This document shows, piece after piece, positions 52,092-61,390 of a stretch of 64,000 nt of DNA (positions within the stretch are counted from its first letter, which is position 1; the number at the start of each line of letters is the position of its first letter). The notes beneath the pieces were generated by a model. It did no database searches and had not been told where the DNA came from. It was given only the letters and a program-made list of their open reading frames with translations. Source of the stretch: Streptomonospora salina (lineage in GTDB: Bacteria; Actinomycetota; Actinomycetes; Streptosporangiales; Streptosporangiaceae); contig NZ_JACHLY010000001.1 in assembly GCF_014204715.1 (NCBI RefSeq), positions 1,953,001-2,017,000 on the forward strand, read 5' to 3'. Made by a program: the position numbers and the translations under genes.

Positions 52092-53897
52092 ATGCGTCGA
52101 CTATTGCGAACGCGGCGGGCGCACCGGACGGCGACCGGGTCGGGCCCTGTTAATGCTGAGGTCGAGATCGGCCAGCGCCGCATGCGGCTGGGCGAGGGCG
52201 CCGCGGCCTCCTTCGTCGTCACGGGCTATCCGGCCGAGGTCGGCCACGCCTGGCTGGAACCGCTGCTGACCTACCCCGGCCGCCTCGACGTGAGCCTGCA
52301 CATCGAACCGGTCCCGCCGAAGGTGGCCGCCGACCGGCTGCGCCGCCAGATGGCCCGGCTGGAATCGTCCAACCAGACCGGGGCCGAACAGGGCAAGCTC
52401 GAGGACTTCGAATCCGAGGTCGCCGCCGACGACGCACGCGACATGGCCGCCTCCCTGGCCCGCGGGGACGGCAAGCTGTTTCGCGTCGGGCTGTCGGTCA
52501 CGGTCCACGCCGCATCAGACGAGGAGCTGGACGAGGAGGTCGGCCACGTCCAGTCGCTGGCCTCCTCCATGCTGATCGACGCCCGCCCCGCCTCCTACCG
52601 CCAACTGCAGGGCTGGGTCTCGGCCCTGCCGACGGGCGTGGATCTGCTGGGCCAGCGCCGCAGCATGGACACCCATGCGCTCTCGGCGGCCTACCCGTTC
52701 GCCTCCCCCGACGTGGCGGTCGAGACCTCGCCCACCGCCGTCCTCTACGGTCTCAACGCCGACTCCTCGGGGGTGGTGGTCTGGGACCGGTGGGCTCTGG
52801 ACACCTACAACACCGTCGTGTTGGCCCGCTCCGGCGCCGGCAAGTCCTACTTCTGCAAACTCGACCTGCTCCGGTCGATGTATGCGGGGATCACGGCCGC
52901 GGTCATCGATCCCGAAGACGAATACAGCCGGCTGACCGAGGCCGTGGGCGGAACCACGATCCGGCTGGGCGAGCCCGGGGTGCACCTCAACCCCCTGGAC
53001 CTCGCCCTCGATCAGGCCGCGAACCGCGACGCCCTGAGTCGGCGGGCGTTGTTCCTGCACACCCTGCTGGCGGTCATGCTCGGCGGTCCCCTGGGCCCGC
53101 GCCAGCGCGCCGCCCTGGACCAGGCGCTGATCGCCACCTACCGGGCCGCGGGCATCACCGCCGACGAGCGCACCTGGAACCGTCCCGCCCCGCTGCTGGC
53201 CGACCTGGTCGCGACCCTGGAGAACGAGGGCGACGAGCACGGCCAGGACCTCGCCGTCCAGCTCGCGCCCTACACCACGGGTTCCTACAGCGAGCTGTTT
53301 CGCGCCCCGACCACCCGGCGGCCTTCCGGCCATCTCGTGTCGTGGTCGCTGCGGGATCTGCCCGACGAGCTCAAGGCCACCGGGACCCTGTTGGCGCTGG
53401 ATGCGATCTGGCGCACCGTCGCCGATGCCGCCCCCGATCACCCCCGCATGGTGCTGGTGGATGAGGGCTGGCTGCTCATGTCCGAGCCCGAGGGCGCGAA
53501 GTTCCTGTTCCGCCTGGCCAAGGCCGCCCGCAAACGCTGGGTCGGGTTGACGGTAGCCACTCAGGACGCCGCCGACGTGCTCGGATCCGAGCTGGGCAAA
53601 GCCGTCGTCGCCAACTCCGCCACCCAGATCCTGATGCGCCAGGCGCCCCAGGCCATCGACCAGATGGCCGACTCCTTCGCGCTGTCCGACGGCGAGCGCC
53701 GGCACCTGCTCACCGCTTCACCTGGGGACGCGCTGCTGTGCAGCGGTCAGCGCCGGGTGGCCTTCCGCGTGGTCGCCAGCCAAGCCGAACACCAGCTCGT
53801 CACGACCAATCCGGCCGAGTTCGCCCATCCCGCCCGCTCCGACGAGGGCTCCACAGAACTGGACGTCGACACCGCCGAGGAGGACGACCTGCTATGA
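52092..53897 (+). CDS. VirB4-type conjugation ATPase
   Basis: 601 aa. N-terminal VirB4 domain with 'EVGHAWLEPLLTYPGRLDVS' and the CagE/TrbE-like region; Walker A ARSGAGKSYFC (about 245) and Walker B MVLVDEGWLLM (about 452); 'TVATQDAADVLGSELGKAVV' and NSATQILMRQ. Hexameric ATPase powering pilus assembly and transfer. Its stop overlaps the start of the coupling protein (ATGA). Confidence 0.93.
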   Translation: MRRLLRTRRAHRTATGSGPVNAEVEIGQRRMRLGEGAAASFVVTGYPAEVGHAWLEPLLTYPGRLDVSLHIEPVPPKVAADRLRRQMARLESSNQTGAEQGKLEDFESEVAADDARDMAASLARGDGKLFRVGLSVTVHAASDEELDEEVGHVQSLASSMLIDARPASYRQLQGWVSALPTGVDLLGQRRSMDTHALSAAYPFASPDVAVETSPTAVLYGLNADSSGVVVWDRWALDTYNTVVLARSGAGKSYFCKLDLLRSMYAGITAAVIDPEDEYSRLTEAVGGTTIRLGEPGVHLNPLDLALDQAANRDALSRRALFLHTLLAVMLGGPLGPRQRAALDQALIATYRAAGITADERTWNRPAPLLADLVATLENEGDEHGQDLAVQLAPYTTGSYSELFRAPTTRRPSGHLVSWSLRDLPDELKATGTLLALDAIWRTVADAAPDHPRMVLVDEGWLLMSEPEGAKFLFRLAKAARKRWVGLTVATQDAADVLGSELGKAVVANSATQILMRQAPQAIDQMADSFALSDGERRHLLTASPGDALLCSGQRRVAFRVVASQAEHQLVTTNPAEFAHPARSDEGSTELDVDTAEEDDLL

Positions 53898-56206
53898 CCC
53901 CTCGTCTCACCGAACTGGGCCGCCTGCCCACCGCACTCGCCGAGTTCCTGTTCTTCCTGATCACCACCTATGGGTGGTATCTCCTATCCGCGGCGCTGAT
54001 GATCGTCGCCGCCCTGCTGGCCGCGCGCGCCGCCGCCTCCTGGCTGCGGCACCGTCGCTGGGCTCGCGATGCCCGCCTCATCGAGATCCTGCCCCCGCCC
54101 GAAAGCGACATGGCCGGCGCGGTGCACCTGTGGCGCCAAATGCTGGGCACCCTGCGCCCGGTCTGGAAACGCGCACTGCTGGGCCAACCCCACGTGGTGT
54201 GGGAATACGCCATGACCACCACCGGGCTGGGCATCCGCATGTGGATACCCGGCCCGATTCCGCCCGGTCTGGTCGAGCGCGCCATCACGTCCTCCTGGCC
54301 CGGCGCCGCGGCCACCACCCATCCCGTCCGCCCACCCGAGGCCGACCAGCACGTGCGGGGCGGGCGAGTCCGGCTCGCGCGCCCCGACCACTACCCCATC
54401 GAGACCGGCTACGACGAGGACCCGGTGCGCGCGCTGATCGGCGCGGCCGGCGACCTCGTCGGCGACGAGGAGATCCTGGTGCAGGTCGCGGTGCGCCCCA
54501 TCACCGGGGCCCGGTTGCGCCGCGCGGGCCGCGCCGCCCACCGGCTGCGCCACACCGCGCCCGAGACCGCAGACCCTTTCGCCCCCGGCCACCGGCCGCG
54601 TCGGCACGGGCCTTCGCCGGAGGCCTCGAGCGAGATCCGCGCGATCGTGCACAAGGCCACCCAGCCGCGGCTGGAGACCCACATCCGCTACCTCATCTCC
54701 TCCACGGGCGACGGTGAGCAGGCTCGCCAGGCGCGCCGCGGCCGCTCCCACGCCTTGGCCGCGGCCTTCGCGGTCTTCAGCGGCTACAACCACTACCAGC
54801 GCCGCCGGATGCTGCTGGCCCCGCAGTGGCTGGCGACGGTGCGGTTCATGGGCCACGGCGACCTGCTCACCGCCGCCGAACTGGCCGCCGTTGCGCACCT
54901 GCCCCTCGATGAGACCGTGCCGGGGCTGCAGCGCGCCCCGGCCCGCCCGGTTCCGCCCCCGCCCCAGGTGGCCGCCGACTCCCCACAGGCGCGGCTGCTG
55001 GGCACGGCGGAACAGTCCAAGCGCCGCACCATCGCCCAACACGCCGCCGATGCGCGCCAGCACACCCACATCATCGGCGGAACCGGCACCGGCAAGACCA
55101 CCCTGCTGATGAACATGGCCCTGGACGACATCGCCAAAGGCCGCGGGCTGGTGATGATCGAACCCAAGGGCGAATCCGACCTGCTGCTGCCCCGCATCCC
55201 CGAGAAGGCGATGGACCGGGTCGTGCTGATCGATCCCGACGACGACGCCCCGCCGCCCGCGCTCAACGTGCTGGCCGGCAGTGACCCGGTGCGCACCGCC
55301 GACACCATCACCGGGGTGTTCCAGCGCATCTTCGCCGACTCCTGGGGGCCGCGCACCGACGACATCCTGCGCTCGGCCGTCCTCACCCTCGCCGGAACCC
55401 CGCAGGCCAGCTTGGCCAACATCCCCAAACTCCTCGACAACAGCAGCTTCCGCCGCCGCGCCACCGCCCACCTGGAACCCACCTCGGTGCTGGCCGGATT
55501 CTGGTCCTGGTACGAGGGCCTGTCCGAGCCGGCCCGTGCCCATGCCACCGCCCCGTTGATGAACAAGCTGCGCGCGGTGCTGCTGCGCGACTTCGCCCGC
55601 GACCTGCTGGCCGCCCGCCCGCAGCACAGTCTGAACCTGGCACCCCTGCTGGACGAGGACGCGATCATCATCGCCCGCCTGCCCAAAGGCGTCCTCGGCG
55701 AAGACACCAGCTCCCTACTGGGTTCGCTCGTGCTGGCCCAGGTATGGCAGGGCGTGCTGGCCCGGGCCGGCCAACGCGAAGCCCAACGCCGCGACATCAA
55801 CCTCTATCTCGACGAGGCCCACAACTTCCTGACCCTGCCCTACGGGCTGGGCGACATGCTCGCCGAAGCCCGCGCCTACCGCGCCGGGCTCACCATCGCC
55901 CACCAGGACCTGGCCCAGCTGCCCCGCGAGCTGCGCGAGGCCACCTCCACCAACGCCCGCTCCAAGATCTTCTTCGACGTCTCCCCCGAAGACGCCCGCG
56001 CCCTGGCCCGCCACGTCCAGCCCGAACTCGGCGAACACGACTTGAGTCACTTGGCGCGGTTCCAGGCCGCCACCCGTCTGGTCGCCCACGGCGCGCTCAC
56101 CCCCGCCTTCACCCTGCGCACCCGACCCCTGCCCGCACCGATCCGCGGGCGGGCCACCGCCGTGCGCAAGGCCGCCCGCACCAACCACACCCGCCAACCC
56201 CAGTAA
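53894..56206 (+). CDS. Type IV coupling protein (VirD4/TraG-like ATPase)
   Basis: 770 aa. Two N-terminal transmembrane helices (about 15-50), a long soluble region, then Walker A GGTGTGKTT (about 395), 'GLVMIEPKGESDLLL', and Walker B 'INLYLDEAHNFL' (about 634-645), with 'AHQDLAQLPRELREATSTNA' beyond. It brings the DNA-relaxase complex to the channel. The ATG overlaps the VirB4 stop. The length and order VirB4-VirD4 match actinobacterial T4SS elements. Confidence 0.92.
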   Translation: MTPRLTELGRLPTALAEFLFFLITTYGWYLLSAALMIVAALLAARAAASWLRHRRWARDARLIEILPPPESDMAGAVHLWRQMLGTLRPVWKRALLGQPHVVWEYAMTTTGLGIRMWIPGPIPPGLVERAITSSWPGAAATTHPVRPPEADQHVRGGRVRLARPDHYPIETGYDEDPVRALIGAAGDLVGDEEILVQVAVRPITGARLRRAGRAAHRLRHTAPETADPFAPGHRPRRHGPSPEASSEIRAIVHKATQPRLETHIRYLISSTGDGEQARQARRGRSHALAAAFAVFSGYNHYQRRRMLLAPQWLATVRFMGHGDLLTAAELAAVAHLPLDETVPGLQRAPARPVPPPPQVAADSPQARLLGTAEQSKRRTIAQHAADARQHTHIIGGTGTGKTTLLMNMALDDIAKGRGLVMIEPKGESDLLLPRIPEKAMDRVVLIDPDDDAPPPALNVLAGSDPVRTADTITGVFQRIFADSWGPRTDDILRSAVLTLAGTPQASLANIPKLLDNSSFRRRATAHLEPTSVLAGFWSWYEGLSEPARAHATAPLMNKLRAVLLRDFARDLLAARPQHSLNLAPLLDEDAIIIARLPKGVLGEDTSSLLGSLVLAQVWQGVLARAGQREAQRRDINLYLDEAHNFLTLPYGLGDMLAEARAYRAGLTIAHQDLAQLPRELREATSTNARSKIFFDVSPEDARALARHVQPELGEHDLSHLARFQAATRLVAHGALTPAFTLRTRPLPAPIRGRATAVRKAARTNHTRQPQ

Positions 56207-56238
56207 CCCCACCGCGCCGTGTGAAGGAGGCGAACCCG

Positions 56239-57135
56239 TTGTCCGTTGTGCTGCGCCCCGACCACCACACCCCCGTCCGACCCCGCAGCTCGCCGGAGGT
56301 CATCAAGACGCTCGTCGCCCGCCTGACCGACCGCGACCGTCACATCATGCGCCTGATCTGGCGCCACAAGGTCCTGACCACCGACCAGCTCACCGCCCTG
56401 GGCTGGAACGCCTACAACACCGCCAAACAGCGCCTGGCCACCCTGCACCGCCTACGCGCCCTCGACCGGATCCGCCCCTGGAACCCCCGCGGCGGCGCCC
56501 CCTGGCACTACGTCCTCGACACCCCCGGCGCCGAAATCCTCGCCGCCGAACACGGGCAGACACTGCGCGAATTCGGCTACCGCCGCGACCGCGCCCTGGC
56601 CCCGGCCACCTCCGCCGCACTGGGCCACCTGCGCGGCCTCAACCAGGTCTTCACCGATCTCTACGCCCACACCCGCACCGCGGCCCACGACGCCCACCTG
56701 GACTGGTGGACCGAAGCCGAGTGCGCCGACCTCTACGGCGACATCGTCCGCCCCGACGGCGCCGGCACCTGGACCACCGACGGCCGCAGTGTGGGCTTCT
56801 TCCTCGAATACGACACCGGCACCGAACGCCTGCGCCGCCTGGTCGACAAGGTCGAGGCCTACGGCGAACTCGCCCAGGCCACCGCCACCGCCCTCGTCGT
56901 GCTGTTCCACCTGCCCAGCCGGCGCCGCGAAGCCCACCTGCGCCGCGCCCTCGGATCCCGCCCCGCAGTTGCGGTGGCCACCGCCACCCACGAGGCCCAC
57001 CCGGCCGAAGCGGTCTGGGTGCGCGCCGACGACCCCCATCTGCACCCGCGCCGCCTCATCGACCTGGCCCCCGACCACACCGCCGAGCAGCCGATGCTGT
57101 TCGACCACACCGCCGAGGAGGAGGACGTTGGCTAG
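56239..57135 (+). CDS. Replication-relaxation family protein
   Basis: 298 aa. Winged-helix start 'VARLTDRDRHIMRLIWRHKV' and LTTDQLTALGW, then 'TAKQRLATLHRLRALDRIRP' and a nuclease-like core with 'FFLEYDTGTERLRRLVDKVE' and 'LVVLFHLPSRRREAHLRRAL'. This is the replication-relaxation family of plasmids and ICEs, thought to handle DNA at the origin. TTG at 56239 has AAGGAGG at 8 bases; a GTG at 56221 lacks one. It overlaps the lysin gene by 8 bases. Confidence 0.82.
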   Translation: MSVVLRPDHHTPVRPRSSPEVIKTLVARLTDRDRHIMRLIWRHKVLTTDQLTALGWNAYNTAKQRLATLHRLRALDRIRPWNPRGGAPWHYVLDTPGAEILAAEHGQTLREFGYRRDRALAPATSAALGHLRGLNQVFTDLYAHTRTAAHDAHLDWWTEAECADLYGDIVRPDGAGTWTTDGRSVGFFLEYDTGTERLRRLVDKVEAYGELAQATATALVVLFHLPSRRREAHLRRALGSRPAVAVATATHEAHPAEAVWVRADDPHLHPRRLIDLAPDHTAEQPMLFDHTAEEEDVG

Positions 57136-58195
57136 CCTCGGCTGCGGCGTCGCAGTGGGCGCCGCAGCCCTGCTCGTTCCCGCCGTGGCCGTCTCCGCCC
57201 TCACCGCCGTCTCCTCCCCCACCGCCGCAGCGGCGCCCGAGGAGGTCGCGGGGGTGCCGGACACGCTGCTGGACGCCTACGCCGGCGCCGCGGCCAGGCT
57301 GCACGAGACCCAGCCGCAGTGCTCGGGGATGCGGTGGCAGATCCTCGCCGGCATCGGCAAGATCGAGTCCTCTCTGCTGGCCGGCCACGACATCGCCCCC
57401 AACGGCGACGTGTCCCCGCCCATGATCGGCCCCCGCCTGGACGGCTCCGGCGTCGGCGGCAATCTGACCCCGCACTACGACACCGACAACGGCACGTGGG
57501 ACGGCGACACCGAATACGACCGCGCGGTAGGCCCCAATCAACACCTGCCCTCGGGCTGGGACACCTACGGCGCCGACGGCAACGGCGACGGCGTCAAGGA
57601 TCCGCACAACGCCTACGACTCGGCGCTGGCCAGCGCGCGGGAACTGTGCCTGAGCGCCGGACCGGGCGGCGTCGACTTCACCGACCGCGGCCAACTGGCC
57701 GACGCGCTGTACCGCTACAACCACAGCCAGGCCTACGTCGAAGACGTGCTGGAAGCCATCGACCGCTTCGACGCCATCCGGGTGTCCGCGGGAAGCGGCG
57801 CCGGCAATTCGCACGGTCAGGCGGCAGCCGAGTGGGCGCTGCGCCAGGTCGGCAAACCCTACGTCTGGGCCGCCGAAGGCCCGGCCGCCTTCGACTGCTC
57901 CGGCCTGACCATGCAGGCCTGGGCCGCGGCCGGCATCGACATCCCCCGCGTCACTACCGACCAGTACCGAGCCGGCCGACACGTCAGCCCGGAACGGCTC
58001 CAGCCCGGGGACCTGCTGTTCTACGACACCACCGACGCCGGCGCCCCCGGCCCCGCCCCCAGCCACGTCACGATGTACATCGGCGACGGGAAGATGGTCA
58101 ACGCCCCGTCACCCGGGCAGACCGTGCGCACCCAACCCGTGCAGGATGACTTCTACAGCCCGCGGTTCATGGGCGCCGTTCGACCATCCCCATAG
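57128..58195 (+). CDS. Bifunctional wall lysin: lytic-transglycosylase-like plus NlpC/P60
   Basis: 355 aa. Signal peptide about 1-37. A lytic-transglycosylase-like region with the Glu in MRWQILAGIGKIES (about 78) and 'HNAYDSALASARELCLSAG'. Then a C40 NlpC/P60 endopeptidase: catalytic Cys in FDCSGLTMQAW (about 255), His in SHVTMYIG (about 312). Serves as the VirB1-like wall-opening enzyme of the conjugation system. TTG start with GGAGGAGGAC upstream. Confidence 0.88.
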   Translation: MASLGCGVAVGAAALLVPAVAVSALTAVSSPTAAAAPEEVAGVPDTLLDAYAGAAARLHETQPQCSGMRWQILAGIGKIESSLLAGHDIAPNGDVSPPMIGPRLDGSGVGGNLTPHYDTDNGTWDGDTEYDRAVGPNQHLPSGWDTYGADGNGDGVKDPHNAYDSALASARELCLSAGPGGVDFTDRGQLADALYRYNHSQAYVEDVLEAIDRFDAIRVSAGSGAGNSHGQAAAEWALRQVGKPYVWAAEGPAAFDCSGLTMQAWAAAGIDIPRVTTDQYRAGRHVSPERLQPGDLLFYDTTDAGAPGPAPSHVTMYIGDGKMVNAPSPGQTVRTQPVQDDFYSPRFMGAVRPSP

Positions 58196-58264
58196 CAAGG
58201 TCGTAAGCGCTAAGATTGGGCATTGGCCATGTCACCTTTCGTCTAGTCAACGTTGGTAGTGGCC

Positions 58265-58296
58265 GAGGAGTGGCCGGTTTCGACTGGCCACTCCTC
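58265..58296 (+). terminator. Hairpin after the conjugation operon
   Basis: 11-bp perfect stem GAGGAGTGGCC/GGCCACTCCTC with a 10-base loop, 70 bases past the lysin stop; no clear T-run. Confidence 0.6.
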
Positions 58297-58574
58297 CTTC
58301 TGGGCCGAACTCTGGTTGATGCGGAAGGCTCTCCGGTGCGCGACTCGGTACGTCGCTGTTCCACCGGGCCCGTTGGGAAAGCTGGTGCCTGGAGAAGCAG
58401 AGGCTATCCTTGCTGGTGGCGGAAATTGGCAGCTCCGGTGCGGCAGTAACCATTACCGGGCAGTAGCAACGACTCCTGCAACCACCGACAGTGGTTGTCC
58501 CGACAGTCCGGTACATCAATCCAGCAACCACCAACGACCTGACACACGAGAAGGCATCATCACCCGACGGAGCC
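58297..58574. other. Gap between the conjugation operon and the IS
   Basis: About 280 bases, visibly lower in GC than the operon. An open frame runs through it into the IS and could be the remains of a small gene split by the insertion, but no family is recognised. Confidence 0.4.
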
Positions 58575-58629
58575 TCCCCCTGAGTAGTGGACATCTCCGA
58601 CAATGGAAACCAAGGAGGAGTCCACCACC

Positions 58630-58950
58630 ATGGCCATGAAGCACTATCCGGCCGAGTTCAAAGCCGACGCGGTCGCGCTGTACCGGTCCCGGCCCGGCGC
58701 CACCATCGCCGAGATCGCCGACGAGCTCGGCGTCAACCGCGAGACGCTGCGCAACTGGATCCGCATCGACGACAGGCAGCGCTCGGCGACGGCCGCGCCG
58801 GCCCACCCCCGCCCGGCAGAGGCCGCGCCCGCGGGCGAGCCGCTGCAGCAGGAGAACAAACGGCTGCGCGCCCAGATCGCCGAACTGGAGAAGGAACGCG
58901 AGATCCTGCGCAAGGCGGCCGCCTATTTCGCGGGAGAGATGAAGCAGTGA
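58630..58950 (+). CDS. IS3-family transposase OrfA
   Basis: 106 aa: HTH 'AEFKADAVALYRSRPGATIA' followed by EIADELGVNRETLRNWIR, then a leucine-zipper segment 'QQENKRLRAQIAELEKEREI' typical of OrfA. ATG at 58630 has AAGGAGG upstream. Ends in GTGA overlap with OrfB. Confidence 0.92.
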   Translation: MAMKHYPAEFKADAVALYRSRPGATIAEIADELGVNRETLRNWIRIDDRQRSATAAPAHPRPAEAAPAGEPLQQENKRLRAQIAELEKEREILRKAAAYFAGEMKQ

Positions 58951-59840
58951 GCCGCTTCTGCTTCGTCCAGGACCACCAGGGCGCCTACGGCGCCAAGCGG
59001 CTGTGCGCGGTGCTTCAGCTGTCGCGCTCGGGCTACTACGCCTGGCGGGCCCGCGCAGGCGCGCGTGAACAGCGGGCGGCCGCCGACGCCGAACTGACCA
59101 CCCGGATCGCGGCGATCCACGCGGCCGACCGCGCCTGCGGGGCGCCGAGGATCACCGCCGAGCTGCGCGAGCAGGGCCACGTAATCAACCACAAGCGGGT
59201 GGAGCGCCTGATGCGCACCGCCGGCATCGAAGGCCTGCACCTGCGCAGGAAAGTGCGCACCACGGTGCCCGAGCCCGCCACGGCCCCGGCGGGCGACCTG
59301 CTGGGCCGCGACTTCACCGCCCAGGCGCCCAACACCCGCTATGTCGGCGACATCACCTACCTGCCCGTGGACGGCGACCGGTTCCTGTACCTGGCCACGG
59401 TGATCGACCTGTACTCGCGGCGGGTGGTGGGCTGGTCCATCGCCGACCATATGCGCGCCGAACTCGTCTGCGATGCGTTGGAGGGGGCCCGGCGCGCGCG
59501 GGGCGGCTGCCTGGACGGCGCGGTCTTCCACACCGACCACGGCGCCCAATACACCTCCCGGCGGTTCCAGACACAGTGTGCGGAGCTGGGGGTGGTGCGC
59601 TCGATGGGCGCGGTGGGCTCCTCGGCCGACAACGCCGCGGCCGAGGCCTTCCACGCCACTCTCAAACGCGAAACCCTCCAGGGGCCCGGCTTGAAGCGGT
59701 GGCCCAGCCCGCACACGGCGCGCATGGCGGTGTTCTCCTGGATCAACCGCTACAACACCCGCCGCAGGCACTCGGCGATCGGCTACCTCGCCCCCGCCGT
59801 CTACGAGCACCGAACCGCTAAGCTGCACCTGGCTGCCTGA
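58947..59840 (+). CDS. IS3-family transposase OrfB (DDE integrase)
   Basis: 297 aa, HTH_21 region 'LTTRIAAIHAADRACGAPRI' and rve core with DDE residues in 'YVGDITYLPVDG', 'FHTDHGAQYTSRRF' and NAAAEAFHATLKRE. The GTG overlaps the OrfA stop. There is no A-rich slippery run, so expression may be by re-initiation; GGGAGAG lies just upstream. It looks intact. Confidence 0.93.
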   Translation: MSRFCFVQDHQGAYGAKRLCAVLQLSRSGYYAWRARAGAREQRAAADAELTTRIAAIHAADRACGAPRITAELREQGHVINHKRVERLMRTAGIEGLHLRRKVRTTVPEPATAPAGDLLGRDFTAQAPNTRYVGDITYLPVDGDRFLYLATVIDLYSRRVVGWSIADHMRAELVCDALEGARRARGGCLDGAVFHTDHGAQYTSRRFQTQCAELGVVRSMGAVGSSADNAAAEAFHATLKRETLQGPGLKRWPSPHTARMAVFSWINRYNTRRRHSAIGYLAPAVYEHRTAKLHLAA

Positions 59841-59899
59841 TTACCGGGTGTCCACACTCAAGGGGGAACCCCCGACCAACTAGAAGGAGTCCAGACCGC

Positions 59900-60421
59900 A
59901 TGGAGCCAGTAAACCCGGACTGCCACCAATGCAAGGACCATGGCCTGAACTTGCCCGATGGACACCGGGCGTGCCAGCAACACATCCCATCGCAATGGCG
60001 TAGCACCCTGGACGACCTTGACCACAGGGCACAACGAGTCATCCCCGACGGATGGCCCTATGGGCCAAACATCGACGTCCAAGCGCGCATTGATCTCATC
60101 AGGTGGGCCGAGTCCCTTGGCGTGAAGCACTCGGGAACGCGCTGTCAACAACTCCACTGGCTACGCTCGGGGCAGTGCCAGGAGGCAGATTGCCGCCCGC
60201 TCGGGTGGATGGACCACACCACCCGGTGGACGCGCGACGGCGAGCCCGCGCTGCTCCTCACGCAGCCCTATGGCAGCCCTGAAACTCTTCGTGAAAGCAT
60301 CGGCTGGCTCCTGGAGGACGACGCGTTCTATGTGGCGATGGAGCCGAGCTGGTACGGGCATGGAACGACGGGGATCTTCGTCTGGCGTTCCGATGTCTGG
60401 CAAAGTCTCCAAGAGGACTGA
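59900..60421 (+). CDS. Protein of unknown function with an N-terminal Cys/His cluster
   Basis: 173 aa. The first 30 residues hold Cys8, Cys11, Cys25 and His28, spaced like a small zinc finger. Later segments are 'GTRCQQLHWLRSGQCQEADC' and 'EPSWYGHGTTGIFVWRSDVW'. ATG at 59900 has AGAAGGAG upstream. It lies just after the IS in a lower-GC patch with different codon use, so it was probably acquired separately. Family not recognised. Confidence 0.6.
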   Translation: MEPVNPDCHQCKDHGLNLPDGHRACQQHIPSQWRSTLDDLDHRAQRVIPDGWPYGPNIDVQARIDLIRWAESLGVKHSGTRCQQLHWLRSGQCQEADCRPLGWMDHTTRWTRDGEPALLLTQPYGSPETLRESIGWLLEDDAFYVAMEPSWYGHGTTGIFVWRSDVWQSLQED

Positions 60422-60474
60422 CACACGCAGGCCCGGCACGCACTACATGGTGCCGGGCCTCACGGCCGGTTGCT

Positions 60475-61212
60475 CTACCGCCCCAGAAACTTGGAGCCTG
60501 TCCTTACGTGGCCGCTGTCGGGAGGCGTAACCGTGTAGTCGAGAGCTTCCAAGGCAGCCGATGCGATCCTTGGATTGTCGCGGATCGCACTACGAAGCTG
60601 TATCCCTCGCCAGCGCTCCAGACCCTCGGTCAACGCCTTTTCCCAGCCAGCAGCACAGTCGACCCCGAACTCCTCGATGAGCATCCACAGCACTTCCTCG
60701 ACACATGGCCGGTAGCGGTGGCCCCCTACAGGAAAGTGGATCTCTTGGAGTCGTGCGATCTTGTCTTGTTTGGCCTTCGCGCCGCCGCGCCCCATTCCTC
60801 CGAGTCGCAGCAGATGGGCGAACTCGTCCCGGTGTGCGTGGACATGCAGATGTGCCGCAGGCGGCGAGGTCCAACTACGCATGTACTCGTAACGGAAGAG
60901 CGGAACCGGGTGCCTTTCCTTCACGCTGCAGGTGATCTTGGAGTCCTCCACGGCGAGGAACTGGCCTTCCCTGTCCCAACAGAGCCATATCCGGGCGTCA
61001 AGTCGGAGCCGGACCGTCCCGCTGATCGTGAACTCGATTGGCTGCATCAAGCCATCGCTGTCCCGCGGCGCCACCAGAACCTGGGGTCCTGAGTGATGCA
61101 GAACAGCGACGAACGAAAGGGCATCCGGTCGGATACCCTTGAACGTCCTTGTCAGGTTGTCAGCGAACTCTGCCGCTTGGTCGTACAGTGCCTGATCGGA
61201 TGAGCTACTCAT
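60475..61212 (-). CDS. Protein of unknown function with an HxHxHxxE-type cluster, overlapping a 61-aa partner
   Basis: 245 aa. Contains 'FRYEYMRSWTSPPAAHLHVH' then AHRDEFAHLLRLGG, and IHFPVGGHRYRPCVEEVLWML. The clustered His/Arg/Glu residues could form an active or metal site. Its ATG overlaps the stop of the 61-aa gene by 8 bases, so they are co-translated. Lower GC than the element backbone. Could be one half of a toxin-antitoxin-like pair; nothing in the sequence proves it. Confidence 0.65.
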   Translation of the reverse strand: MSSSSDQALYDQAAEFADNLTRTFKGIRPDALSFVAVLHHSGPQVLVAPRDSDGLMQPIEFTISGTVRLRLDARIWLCWDREGQFLAVEDSKITCSVKERHPVPLFRYEYMRSWTSPPAAHLHVHAHRDEFAHLLRLGGMGRGGAKAKQDKIARLQEIHFPVGGHRYRPCVEEVLWMLIEEFGVDCAAGWEKALTEGLERWRGIQLRSAIRDNPRIASAALEALDYTVTPPDSGHVRTGSKFLGR

Positions 61213-61390
61213 TGCCGAGCAGGAAGTCGATCCCTTGGATGGTGTTCCAGAGGGACAACTCGTGCTCGCTTAGCGCCCACTCCTCAGCGCATTGCTGCAG
61301 TTGCTCATAGGTCATGCCGGCTTCGTTGAGGAGCGCTTGCCGCTGTTCACGGAGCTCCTCGTCGGTTCGGACGATGACACTGGCTGGCAT
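61205..61390 (-). CDS. 61-aa helical protein, first gene of the overlapping pair
   Basis: Reads MPASVIVRTDEELREQRQAL, then NEAGMTYEQLQQCAEEW and ends LWNTIQGIDFLLGNE. All-helical, acidic, no membrane segment. ATG at 61390 with GGGAGGG upstream. Similar short helical proteins precede larger partners in many actinobacterial mobile regions. Function unknown. Confidence 0.65.
   Translation of the reverse strand: MPASVIVRTDEELREQRQALLNEAGMTYEQLQQCAEEWALSEHELSLWNTIQGIDFLLGNE

Larger units (their letters stand above)
58575..59867 (+). mobile_element. IS3-family insertion sequence
   Basis: About 1.29 kb with two overlapping transposase genes. Imperfect terminal inverted repeats begin TCCCCCTGAGTAGTGGACA at the left and TCCCCCTTGAGTGTGGACA at the right (reverse complement). 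No clear target duplication is visible next to these ends (GCC versus ACC). Confidence 0.85.

Noticed and set aside
58253-58639. 128-codon plus-strand frame between the lysin and the IS
   Set aside because: Runs into the IS, no family recognised, lacks a ribosome binding site; at most a remnant.
58572-59870. Target-site duplication of the IS3 element
   Set aside because: Flanking bases (GCC and ACC) do not match exactly, so none is claimed.
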